DNA from: an uncultured Alphaproteobacteria bacterium
GTDB taxonomy: Bacteria; Pseudomonadota; Alphaproteobacteria; HIMB59
NCBI GenBank assembly: GCA_902527045.1
Contig: CABZNL010000008.1
Location: 1-60,153, forward strand
Direction of reading: 5' to 3'
DNA: 60,153 bases
The notes beneath the pieces were generated by a model. That model had not been told where the DNA came from. It worked only from the letters and a program-made list of their open reading frames with translations, and did not search any database. The first letter of the stretch is position 1. Every line of letters starts with the position of its first letter. Made by a program: the position numbers and the translations under genes. Shown piece by piece: positions 51,797-60,153 of the stretch.

Positions 51797-53829
51797 CCGA
51801 TACCTCTCTAATTAAAATTAAAATTAATAACAAAGAATTAGAAGTAGATAAAAATTTAACAGTTATGCAAGCGTGTGAGATAGCTGGAGAGGAAATTCCA
51901 AGATTTTGCTATCACGATAAATTATCAATAGCAGGCAATTGTAGAATGTGTCTAGTAGAAATTGAAAAAGCACCTAAATTAGTTTCTTCTTGCACAATGC
52001 CTTTGATGGAAGGCATGTCTGTCATAACAAATTCTGAAAAAGTTAACGCTGGAAGAAAAGGTGTAATGGAATTCTTATTAATAAATCATCCCTTAGATTG
52101 TCCAATTTGTGATCAAGGCGGAGAATGTGATTTGCAAGACCAAGCAATGTATTATGGATTTGATAAATCAAGATATAGTGAAAATAAGAGGGCGGTTGAT
52201 AACAAAAATATGGGACCTCTTGTAAACACAATTATGACAAGATGTATTCACTGCACTAGGTGTGTAAGATTTGCTACTGAGGTGGCCGGCGTACCTGAAC
52301 TTGGTATGCTCGGTAGAGGAGAGAATGCAGAGATTACAACTTATCTTGAAAATTCAATAACTTCAGAATTATCAGGTAATGTTATTGATTTATGTCCTGT
52401 TGGAGCCTTAACGAGCAAACCTTACCAATTTAAGGCTCGTCCATGGGAATTAAAGAGAACAGACTCTATAGATATTTTTGATAGTGTTGGCTCAAATATA
52501 AGAATTGATAGTAGGGCGGAAGAAATTCTCAGAGTGACTCCAAGAACAAATGAAGATATTAACGAAGAATGGATTTCTGATAAAGTTCGCTTCAATTATG
52601 ATGGTTATTATCAACAAAGAATCGACACACCTTACATAAGAAAAAATCAAAGACTTCAAATTTCTAATTGGGATGAAACTGTAAAAGTACTTACAAATAA
52701 ATTAAAAGCCTCTCAACCTCTTGCTTTAATTGGAGAGCTAGTTGATGTTGAAACTGGCTACGCAGTAAAAAAATTTATGCAAAATTTTGGAGAGGATAAT
52801 GTTGAGTGTCGCACAGACAATCAATTCATTCATAACAATCTAAATAGTTTTCGTTTTAATACCCCAATAAATAAAATTGAAGACTCAGATTTAATTGTGC
52901 TTATTGGAACAAACCCTAAAATAGAGACACCAATAATTAATCATAAAATTTTTAAAGCTTATAATAATGGAGCACAAATATTCAATATTGGTGAAAATAT
53001 TTCATTGAACTATGAAACTAAATATTTAGGTACTAAATTATCTGAATTAGAAAATGAAAAATTTCTTAAAAATATAAAAAAATCAAAAAATCCAATTATT
53101 ATTATTGGATCGTCATACTTAAATAATCTCAAAAATGTACATACGTACAAATCTCTTATTTCGTTTTCTCATCAATTTAAATTAATTACTAAAGATAAAA
53201 ATAATTTAAATTTCTTAAACCCCTTTGCCTCAAGAATAGGTCAGCTTTTAATTGGCAATACAACCAAAAATCATTGTGAACCATTTACAAAATTATTAAA
53301 TCAAAAATTTGATACGGTTTTGTCTTTTGGTTCTGAAAAGATTGCTGACTCTTCATTTGATAGTTACTATCGAGTTTATTTTGGACACCATGGTGATGAA
53401 GGAGCTATGAAATCTGACTTAGTTCTTCCCACACCCCTTTTTACAGAAAAAAATGGAATATTCGTTAATATAGAAGGTCGACCACAAGAAGCTAGAAAAT
53501 GCCATAACCCTATTGGATCTGGAAAAGAGGAATGGGTCATTTTAAAAAAATTATCACAAAATTTATCCTATGATTTTGAACCTAATACTTTTGATGAACT
53601 TAGAGAGGAGTTATTTAAAAAACACCCTAAATTATTTGAATTCCAAGAAATTATTCACGAAGACTCTAGCGAACCTTTTGTAGTTGAAGATATTTTATTT
53701 GAGGATTGTAAACCTCTTAAATTAATCGAAAATTTTTATATGTCAGACATAATTTCAAAAAATTCTGTGACGATGGCAAAATGTGTTGAGGAAATACTAG
53801 ATAAACCTCTTATGGAAAAGTCAGCCTGA
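51793..53829 (+). CDS. nuoG: NADH-quinone oxidoreductase subunit G
   Basis: A 678-aa iron-sulfur subunit. The N-terminal ferredoxin-like domain has [21 protein letters not shown] cysteines, followed by [17 protein letters not shown] and the [11 protein letters not shown] cluster motif. The C-terminal molybdopterin-oxidoreductase-like fold has no cofactor role. Overlaps nuoF by 4 bp. Confidence 0.96.
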   Translation: MTDTSLIKIKINNKELEVDKNLTVMQACEIAGEEIPRFCYHDKLSIAGNCRMCLVEIEKAPKLVSSCTMPLMEGMSVITNSEKVNAGRKGVMEFLLINHPLDCPICDQGGECDLQDQAMYYGFDKSRYSENKRAVDNKNMGPLVNTIMTRCIHCTRCVRFATEVAGVPELGMLGRGENAEITTYLENSITSELSGNVIDLCPVGALTSKPYQFKARPWELKRTDSIDIFDSVGSNIRIDSRAEEILRVTPRTNEDINEEWISDKVRFNYDGYYQQRIDTPYIRKNQRLQISNWDETVKVLTNKLKASQPLALIGELVDVETGYAVKKFMQNFGEDNVECRTDNQFIHNNLNSFRFNTPINKIEDSDLIVLIGTNPKIETPIINHKIFKAYNNGAQIFNIGENISLNYETKYLGTKLSELENEKFLKNIKKSKNPIIIIGSSYLNNLKNVHTYKSLISFSHQFKLITKDKNNLNFLNPFASRIGQLLIGNTTKNHCEPFTKLLNQKFDTVLSFGSEKIADSSFDSYYRVYFGHHGDEGAMKSDLVLPTPLFTEKNGIFVNIEGRPQEARKCHNPIGSGKEEWVILKKLSQNLSYDFEPNTFDELREELFKKHPKLFEFQEIIHEDSSEPFVVEDILFEDCKPLKLIENFYMSDIISKNSVTMAKCVEEILDKPLMEKSA

Positions 53830-53831
53830 TA

Positions 53832-54830
53832 ATGAGTTCTTTATCTTTAGAGATCACTTTGGGTGTCCTAAAAATTTTTAGTTTTGTAGTACCTGTTTTA
53901 GTCTCAGTTGCGCTGTTAGTTTATCTAGAAAGAAAAGTTCTTGGTGCTATCCAATTACGAAAGGGACCAAATGTAGTTGGTCCTTTTGGAATTTTGCAAA
54001 GTTTCGCAGACGTTTTAAAGCTATTAACTAAAGAAAATTTACTTCCCTCAAGTTCAAATAAATTTCTTTTTATCTTTGCCCCTATGCTTACATTAATTTT
54101 AAGCCTTATTGCCTGGGCAGTTATCCCTATTAGTTCAACTTATGTTATTTCAAATTTAAACATTGGTATACTTTACCTTTTTGCTGTTTCCTCTTTTGGT
54201 GTCTATGGGGTGATTATTGCTGGATGGGCGAGTAATTCCAAATACCCTTTCTTAGGAGCATTAAGATCTGCAGCACAAATGATCTCATATGAAGTATCAA
54301 TAGGATTTGTAATTATAACAGTTTTGATTTGTGTAGGTTCTTTGAACTTAACTGACATAGTCGAAAGTCAAAAAAATATTTGGTTCGCTATTCCATTATT
54401 TCCTATGTTTATAATATTCATTATATCTGCTCTAGCAGAAACTAACAGACTTCCATTCGACTTACCTGAGGATGAAGCAACATTAGTAGCAGGTTTTTTT
54501 ACTGAATATTCTTCAATATCTTTTGGTCTATTTTTCTTAGCAGAATACGCAAATATGATATTGATGAGCTCTTTGACCGTAATTTTATTCTTAGGCGGGT
54601 GGTATCCCCCGATTGATATTTTTCCTTTAAATGTAATACCTGGAATAATTTGGTTTGTATTAAAGGTATTTTTAATATTGTTTGTTTTTTTATGGGTAAG
54701 GGCCACTTTCCCAAGATACAGATATGACCAATTAATGAGACTTGGGTGGAAAATATTTTTACCTTTAACACTAGTCTGGGTAGTTCTAACTTCAGCTTTT
54801 TTATTTTATTTTGAAATGTTGCCAAAATAA
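53832..54830 (+). CDS. nuoH: NADH-quinone oxidoreductase subunit H
   Basis: A 332-aa membrane subunit of about eight spans linking the peripheral arm to the membrane arm. [28 protein letters not shown], the [28 protein letters not shown] quinone-site loop and [18 protein letters not shown] are conserved. It follows nuoG by 2 bp. Confidence 0.96.
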   Translation: MSSLSLEITLGVLKIFSFVVPVLVSVALLVYLERKVLGAIQLRKGPNVVGPFGILQSFADVLKLLTKENLLPSSSNKFLFIFAPMLTLILSLIAWAVIPISSTYVISNLNIGILYLFAVSSFGVYGVIIAGWASNSKYPFLGALRSAAQMISYEVSIGFVIITVLICVGSLNLTDIVESQKNIWFAIPLFPMFIIFIISALAETNRLPFDLPEDEATLVAGFFTEYSSISFGLFFLAEYANMILMSSLTVILFLGGWYPPIDIFPLNVIPGIIWFVLKVFLILFVFLWVRATFPRYRYDQLMRLGWKIFLPLTLVWVVLTSAFLFYFEMLPK

Positions 54831-54832
54831 TT

Positions 54833-55321
54833 ATGACAATATTACTGAAATATATTAAGTCATTTACTCTATTTGAGTTAGCAAAAGGTTTAAAACTTAC
54901 TATTAGCTATTTTTTTAAACCCAAGGTTACTCTTAACTATCCAAATCAAAAAGGTCCAATAAGTCCGCGTTTTAGAGGAGAACACGCTCTTAGAAGGTAT
55001 CCTAATGGAGAGGAAAGATGTATTGCCTGCAAGCTATGTGAAGCGGTTTGCCCAGCTCAAGCTATTACCATCGAGGCAGAGCCAAAACCAGATGGTAGTA
55101 GAAGAACAAGTAGATATGACATTGACATGACAAAATGTATTTATTGCGGTTTGTGTGAGGAGGCGTGTCCTGTTGATGCGATTGTTGAAGGCCCAAATTT
55201 TGAATACGCTACTGAAACAAGAGAAGAACTGTTATATGATAAAGAAAAACTTTTAAGAAACGGAGACATATGGGAAAAACAAATTAGTGAGAACCTAAAA
55301 CGGGACAGTAAATATAGATAA
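54833..55321 (+). CDS. nuoI: NADH-quinone oxidoreductase subunit I
   Basis: A 162-aa ferredoxin-type subunit with two [4Fe-4S] motifs ([12 protein letters not shown] and [12 protein letters not shown]) and an N-terminal membrane-associated helix. [17 protein letters not shown] is a family signature. Overlaps nuoJ by one base. Confidence 0.97.
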   Translation: MTILLKYIKSFTLFELAKGLKLTISYFFKPKVTLNYPNQKGPISPRFRGEHALRRYPNGEERCIACKLCEAVCPAQAITIEAEPKPDGSRRTSRYDIDMTKCIYCGLCEEACPVDAIVEGPNFEYATETREELLYDKEKLLRNGDIWEKQISENLKRDSKYR

Positions 55322-55920
55322 TGTTCTTTGTAGGCTCTTTTTTTTTGTTTGCCACATTTTTAATAACAACTTGTATATTTGTTATATTTTCAAAAAATCC
55401 TGTTAACTCTGTTTTATTTCTTGTACTTGCTTTTCTAAATTCTACCTTTTTGTTTATTCTGATAGGTGCGGAATTCGTAGGTATTATTTTAGCTATAGTT
55501 TACATAGGAGCAGTTGCAATACTTTTCCTCTTTGTAGTTATGATGTTAGACATTAAAAGGACAACTTTAATGTCAAACATTAAAAGATATGTTCCAGTAG
55601 CCTTATTATTTGCTGGGATAATTTTAACTGAAATTATTTACCTTACCATCTATAAAAGTTCAAAATCTAATCCTAGTATCATTACAAGATCTAAAAATAA
55701 TACTGAACAAATAGGAGATGTTCTTTACACAAAATATTTTATCGATTTTCAATTAAGCGGTATTGTCTTGCTACTTGCTATGATAGGTGCAATTGTTCTA
55801 ACTCATGTTTATAGACCAACTATTAGAAGACAAAACATCGATAAGCAAAATTCAACTACAGCGACTGAAAGAGTTAAGCTAGTAAAAGTTAATACTGGTC
55901 AAGGTATTGAGAATGACTAG
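55321..55920 (+). CDS. nuoJ: NADH-quinone oxidoreductase subunit J
   Basis: A 199-aa membrane subunit of five spans. The central IGAEFVGIILAIVYIGAVAILFLFVVMML, with the pi-bulge helix, is the family hallmark. Its C-terminal tail is polar. Overlaps nuoK by 8 bp. Confidence 0.93.
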   Translation: MFFVGSFFLFATFLITTCIFVIFSKNPVNSVLFLVLAFLNSTFLFILIGAEFVGIILAIVYIGAVAILFLFVVMMLDIKRTTLMSNIKRYVPVALLFAGIILTEIIYLTIYKSSKSNPSIITRSKNNTEQIGDVLYTKYFIDFQLSGIVLLLAMIGAIVLTHVYRPTIRRQNIDKQNSTTATERVKLVKVNTGQGIEND

Positions 55921-56224
55921 TTTATCTTATAATCACTTTTTCACTCTTTCGTTGGTTATATTTATAATTGGATGCTTTGGTTTATTTTTAAATAGAAGAA
56001 ATATGATTTTAATTTTAATGTGTATTGAAATTATATTATTAGCAGCAAATATTAATTTTGTATCAGCATCAGTCTTTTTGAATGATATAAACGGACAAGT
56101 ATTCTCAATTTTTATCTTAACAATCGCAGCTGCTGAGGCAGCAATTGGTTTAGCCATACTGGTTGTTTATTTTAGAAATAAGGGAGAGATTGATATTACC
56201 CAAATTAATCAATTAAAAGACTGA
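55913..56224 (+). CDS. nuoK: NADH-quinone oxidoreductase subunit K
   Basis: A 103-aa membrane subunit of three spans with the proton-path glutamates in LMCIEIILLAANINFV and ILTIAAAEAAIGLAILV. The start is ATG 55913 (MTSLSYNH), inside the end of nuoJ; an upstream in-frame TTG is less likely. Overlaps nuoL by one base. Confidence 0.95.
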   Translation: MTSLSYNHFFTLSLVIFIIGCFGLFLNRRNMILILMCIEIILLAANINFVSASVFLNDINGQVFSIFILTIAAAEAAIGLAILVVYFRNKGEIDITQINQLKD

Positions 56225-58140
56225 TGTTTAGCTATAAATTACTTTTCTTTCTTCCATTAATTTCAACAATTTTTACATATCCTTTCGGGTTATTGCTAGG
56301 TGATAAAACTGCTCAATATTTTTCATCAACGCTAATATCTATTGCAGCTATTTTAAGCTGGTTTTTGTTTATTAGTTTTTCAATGTCTCCCTCTGCAGAA
56401 ATTATTATTCCTGTATTAGAGTGGTTTCTTGTTTCGGGTCAGTTTTTTAATTGGGGAATTTCAGTTAACTCTTTAACACTTTTGATGTTAACACTTGTTC
56501 TTACTGTATCTGCATTAGTCCATATATATTCAATTGAATACATGGCACATGACAATTCAAAAGTAAGATTTATGACTTACTTGAGTTTATTTACATTTTG
56601 TATGGTAGCATTAGTTGTAAGCGACAATTTAATTCAATTATTTTTTGGATGGGAGGGTGTTGGACTAGCCTCTTATTTACTGATAGGTTTCTGGCACCAC
56701 AAGAAATCTGCAAATTTAGCTGCTATGAAAGCTTTTTTAGTAAATAGGGTTGCAGATTTTGGCTTTCTTATTGGTATTGCTACTCTTTACATATTTTTAG
56801 ATACATTATCAATTAACGAAATAATTGCAGGTAAAGAAGAATTATTAAATTATGATATAAATTTTTTAGGATTTAATATTAACGCATTAGTTTTTTCATG
56901 TTTTTTTCTTTTTATAGGTGCTATGGGAAAATCTGCTCAATTTGGTTTTCATACTTGGTTACCTGATGCTATGGAAGGACCAACTCCTGTTTCTGCATTA
57001 ATTCATGCTGCTACGATGGTAACAGCTGGTGTTTTTTTGACTGTTAGATTTTCAGAATTAATGGTCATGTCTGATTTTATTATGACTTTTGTTCTCATTA
57101 TAGGACTACTTACAGCATTCTTTGCAGCATCAGTTGGTTTTTTCCAAAAAGATATAAAAAAGGTAATAGCATACTCTACTTGTAGTCAATTAGGTTTCAT
57201 GTTTGTAGCTTGCGGACTAGGTGCATTCAACATTGCCATATTTCATTTAATAACACATGGTTATTTTAAAGCCTTACTTTTTTTATCATCAGGGTCAGTT
57301 ATTCATGGTGTTCATGATGAACAAGATATGGATAAAATGGGTAATCTTTTTCCAAAGATGAAAATAACAGCAGTAATGATGTGGATAGGCACTCTTGCTA
57401 TAATTGGCTTTCCATATTCATCTGGTTATTTTTCAAAAGATTTAATTTTAAGTTCATCTTTTAATTTGAACAGTTTTGGTCCTTTAGTTTATTTCATTTT
57501 AGCAATAGTATCTGCAATGACTGCTTTCTACTCATTTAGATTAATATTTAAGGTGTTTCATGGTAAATATAACGGATCTTACGATTATGAAAAAATTCAT
57601 GAATCAGGGCCATTTATGTTGGCTCCTTTATTACTTTTATCAGTAGGAGCAATCTTTGCAGGCTACTTTCTAGATGATTTACTCGCTGGATATAATACAA
57701 AATATTTTTGGAATGGAATAATATCTTTAGACCAAGATAAAAATTATTACTCCTCTTTCTTTCCAATATTATCTAAATCCTTAGTCGCTTTAGGAGTTGC
57801 TATTGCAGTTTATTACTATGGATTTAATTTAAATAAACTTGATGACTTAAAAAAAAGGTTTTACTCAATTTACAATTTTATTTTGAACAAATGGTACTTT
57901 GACGAATTATATAATAGGATTTTTGTTTTACCTTTGTATAATTTAGGAAAATTTTTATGGACCAGAATAGACCAAGGTATTATTGATAAATACCTCCCTA
58001 ATGGAAGCGCATCTATAGTATCTACAATCTCAAAAGCATTTAAAAGAATTCAAACAGGATATATATTTGATTATACATTCATAATAATCTCAGGTTTCAC
58101 ACTTTTTATAAGTATCATTTTTTATATATCTATCACATAA
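56224..58140 (+). CDS. nuoL: NADH-quinone oxidoreductase subunit L
   Basis: A 638-aa antiporter-like proton-pumping subunit with about 16 spans. FFGWEGVGLASYLLIGFWHHKKSAN, KSAQFGFHTWLPDAMEGPTPVSALIHAATMV and the lateral amphipathic helix near the C-terminus identify it. It ends one base before nuoM. Confidence 0.97.
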   Translation: MFSYKLLFFLPLISTIFTYPFGLLLGDKTAQYFSSTLISIAAILSWFLFISFSMSPSAEIIIPVLEWFLVSGQFFNWGISVNSLTLLMLTLVLTVSALVHIYSIEYMAHDNSKVRFMTYLSLFTFCMVALVVSDNLIQLFFGWEGVGLASYLLIGFWHHKKSANLAAMKAFLVNRVADFGFLIGIATLYIFLDTLSINEIIAGKEELLNYDINFLGFNINALVFSCFFLFIGAMGKSAQFGFHTWLPDAMEGPTPVSALIHAATMVTAGVFLTVRFSELMVMSDFIMTFVLIIGLLTAFFAASVGFFQKDIKKVIAYSTCSQLGFMFVACGLGAFNIAIFHLITHGYFKALLFLSSGSVIHGVHDEQDMDKMGNLFPKMKITAVMMWIGTLAIIGFPYSSGYFSKDLILSSSFNLNSFGPLVYFILAIVSAMTAFYSFRLIFKVFHGKYNGSYDYEKIHESGPFMLAPLLLLSVGAIFAGYFLDDLLAGYNTKYFWNGIISLDQDKNYYSSFFPILSKSLVALGVAIAVYYYGFNLNKLDDLKKRFYSIYNFILNKWYFDELYNRIFVLPLYNLGKFLWTRIDQGIIDKYLPNGSASIVSTISKAFKRIQTGYIFDYTFIIISGFTLFISIIFYISIT

Positions 58141-58141
58141 A

Positions 58142-59596
58142 ATGAGTTTTCCAATATTATCACTATTAATCTTAACTCCTATCATAGGAGCATTAACACT
58201 ATCATTATCAAGTAGTTCTCAACTAAAAAATAAAACTATTTTTTTATCTGGTTTATGGATCACTACAGGTGAATTTCTTCTAAGTTTACTTTTACCAATA
58301 TTTTACGATAAAACTAAAAATGGTTACCAATTTACAGAGTACCACACATGGTTCGATAAGTTTGACATTAACTACTATGTTGGTGTAGATGGTGTATCTA
58401 TCCCATTAATACTTTTAACTACTTTTCTTGTTCCTATTTGTTTGTTGTGCTCTTTAAATTCAATCCAAAATAGAGCTAAAGAATTTGTAATTTATTTTCT
58501 TTTACTTGAAAGTTTTATTATTGGAGTTTTTGTTAGTATTGATTTGGTAATTTTTTACGTTTTTTTTGAGGCAGTTTTAATTCCTATGTTTTTAATCATT
58601 GGGATTTGGGGAGGAGAAAATAGGCTTTATGCCACTTTTAAATTTTTCCTATACACGCTTGCAGGATCTGTTTTAATGCTTCTAGCTATTATATACATTA
58701 TCTCTAAAGTTAAATCAGGTAATATTGAATTAATCTCAGATTTTACTTTTGATCAACAAATAGAATTAATTCTTTTTTTATGTTTCTTTGCATCTTTTGC
58801 TGTAAAAGTTCCAATGTTTCCTTTTCATACGTGGTTACCTGATGCACATGTTCAAGCGCCCACAAGTGGGTCAGTGATATTAGCTGGTGTGCTACTTAAG
58901 TTAGGGGCATATGGTTTTATAAGACTATCTTTGCCTTTCTTTGAGTATGCATCAATATATTTTCAGCCAATGATTTTTGCATTAAGTTGTGTAGCAATTG
59001 TTTACACGTCAATTGTTGCTTTAAGACAATTAGATATGAAAAAAATGATTGCTTATTCCTCTGTAGCTCACATGGGTTTTGTTACAATAGGTATTTTTAC
59101 TCTTACACAGGATGGTATAAATGGTGCATATTTTCAAATTATAAGTCATGGCATAGTATCAGCCGCACTATTTTTAATAGTTGGAGTTGTATACGAAAGA
59201 CATCATACAAGAATGATTTCAGATTATAGTGGAGTCACGAATGTAATGCCAAAATATTCATTTTTTTTCATGATTTTTATGCTTTCATCTGTAGGTTTAC
59301 CTGGAACTAGTGGTTTCGTTGGAGAGTTTTTAGTAATTATGTCTACTATAAGTGTAAGCGTATACCTTACATTTTTCACAGCAATTGGGGTAATTTTAGG
59401 AGCATCTTATATGCTTTTATTATATAAAAATGTAAATTTTGGAGACTTAAAAAATGATATAAAACAATTAGCTGATTTAACAAATATTGAAATTTTTTAC
59501 TTTTCTTGTTTAGCCTTTCTCACGATGTTTTTAGGTGTATATCCTAAACTATTATTTGAAATGATTAACAAGAGTATTTCTATAGCTATTATTTAA
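58142..59596 (+). CDS. nuoM: NADH-quinone oxidoreductase subunit M
   Basis: A 484-aa antiporter-like proton-pumping subunit of about 14 spans: FYVFFEAVLIPMFLIIGIWGGENR, KVPMFPFHTWLPDAHVQAPTSGSVILAGVLLKLG and AYSSVAHMGFVTIGIF. Overlaps nuoN by one base (TAATG). Confidence 0.97.
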   Translation: MSFPILSLLILTPIIGALTLSLSSSSQLKNKTIFLSGLWITTGEFLLSLLLPIFYDKTKNGYQFTEYHTWFDKFDINYYVGVDGVSIPLILLTTFLVPICLLCSLNSIQNRAKEFVIYFLLLESFIIGVFVSIDLVIFYVFFEAVLIPMFLIIGIWGGENRLYATFKFFLYTLAGSVLMLLAIIYIISKVKSGNIELISDFTFDQQIELILFLCFFASFAVKVPMFPFHTWLPDAHVQAPTSGSVILAGVLLKLGAYGFIRLSLPFFEYASIYFQPMIFALSCVAIVYTSIVALRQLDMKKMIAYSSVAHMGFVTIGIFTLTQDGINGAYFQIISHGIVSAALFLIVGVVYERHHTRMISDYSGVTNVMPKYSFFFMIFMLSSVGLPGTSGFVGEFLVIMSTISVSVYLTFFTAIGVILGASYMLLLYKNVNFGDLKNDIKQLADLTNIEIFYFSCLAFLTMFLGVYPKLLFEMINKSISIAII

Positions 59597-60153
59597 TGAT
59601 CAATTTTTATCAATTCATACCAGAAATTTTTATACTCGCTTTAATTTTATTAACATTATGTTTTGGATTATTTAATAAGGATAGGTCTATTGCAATAAAC
59701 GCTGTAGGTTTTTTCATATTAACTCTAATACTTATAAATTTTGGAAAAGACTTTTATATTTCCACTGATATTTCATTAAATACAATTAATTTATTTGTAT
59801 TATCAAAGATAATACTTTCAATTGGTTCTATTGTTTTTATCTTACTCTCAAAGAGACCATTAAAAAATGAAAATTTGTATAGATATGAATATATCCTATT
59901 CATATTATTTGCTATGCTTGGGTCTTTCGTTCTAATTTCAAGTGATAATTTTTTAACAGCCTTTATTGGGTTAGAACTTCAATCTTTGTCATTGTATTTA
60001 ATGGCAGCCTTTAATACAAAAAATTTAAAATCAAATGAAGCGGGGATTAAATATTTTTCTCTTGGTGCTTTATCATCTGGTTTTCTTTTATTTGGTATCT
60101 CAATGATTTATTACGATACCGGTTCTTTTTACATGCAAAACCTTAATAATTTT
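59596..60153 (+). CDS. nuoN: NADH-quinone oxidoreductase subunit N, 3'-truncated by window end
   Basis: Starting at ATG 59596, overlapping the nuoM stop by one base, 186 codons run open to the window end. The translation (MINFYQFIPEIFILALILLT...) has several membrane spans and contains the NuoN motif FIGLELQSLSLYLMAAFN followed by EAGIKYFSLGALSSGFLLFG. Full-length NuoN is about 480 residues, so more than half is missing. Last subunit of the nuo operon, the third antiporter-like pump. Confidence 0.95.
   Translation, partial: MINFYQFIPEIFILALILLTLCFGLFNKDRSIAINAVGFFILTLILINFGKDFYISTDISLNTINLFVLSKIILSIGSIVFILLSKRPLKNENLYRYEYILFILFAMLGSFVLISSDNFLTAFIGLELQSLSLYLMAAFNTKNLKSNEAGIKYFSLGALSSGFLLFGISMIYYDTGSFYMQNLNNF

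Noticed and set aside
54368-54825. Two minus-strand frames of 108-112 aa
   Set aside because: Both are antisense to the conserved nuoH reading frame and have no independent support.
58987-59229. 80-aa out-of-frame plus-strand frame
   Set aside because: Lies wholly within the well-conserved nuoM gene in another frame.

Overview
The window looks like a contiguous chromosomal piece of a low-GC, streamlined marine-type alphaproteobacterium. This is inferred from strong A+T bias, very short or overlapping gene junctions, the order tig-clpP-clpX-lon-hup followed by tRNA genes and a single nuoA-N operon, tRNA genes with encoded CCA, and an N-methylglutamate (methylamine) pathway typical of marine alphaproteobacteria. 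A SAR11- or HIMB59-like relative is plausible, but the species cannot be named from this sequence.

Region 1 (1-21 kb) is the accessory, most interesting part: a methylated-amine / gamma-glutamylamide metabolic island. Module 1 (1-6.4 kb) carries the end of an N-methylglutamate dehydrogenase (mgdC, mgdD) and a three-part N-methylglutamate synthase (mgsA, mgsB, mgsC). An IclR-type regulator follows, then module 2 (7.4-13.9 kb): a DAO-type flavoprotein, a glutamine-synthetase-like ligase, a second split glutamate-synthase-like set and a 157-aa protein of unknown function. A 19-bp perfect inverted-repeat operator candidate lies in front of both the iclR gene and module 2. Then come gmaS (gamma-glutamylmethylamide synthetase) with an unknown 184-aa partner, a divergent Amt-family channel (probably for methylamine), two tiny one-span membrane proteins, a class I glutamine amidotransferase, and a third ligase of the glutamine synthetase family joined end to start with a MetX-like alpha/beta hydrolase-fold protein. 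Module 1 MgsC has lost all three Fe-S cysteines that module 2 keeps, which argues for different chemistry in the two modules.

Region 2 (21-34 kb) is housekeeping: tyrS and anmK (divergent), a small hydrolase, mnmA, the SUF iron-sulfur operon (sufB-C-D-S, sufT-like, sufA-like), two EamA/DMT transporters, a threonyl-tRNA synthetase without its N-terminal TGS domain, and hisI.

Region 3 (34-39.6 kb) holds dusA and glnE converging on glnA-glnB: the classical ammonia-assimilation enzyme, its PII signal protein and its adenylyltransferase. With region 1 this makes four glutamine-synthetase-family genes in 60 kb, only one of which keeps the canonical ammonium-pocket residues.

Region 4 (39.6-45.8 kb) has tRNA-His, tRNA-Leu, the protein-quality-control set tig-clpP-clpX-lon, hup, tRNA-Val and tRNA-Asp. 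Region 5 (45.8-47.3 kb) is a small anomalous insert with a winged-helix protein, an orphan 217-aa protein and a 383-bp AT-rich gene-free stretch with two inverted repeats. Region 6 (47.3 kb to the end) is respiratory complex I, nuoA to nuoN, with nuoN cut by the window end.
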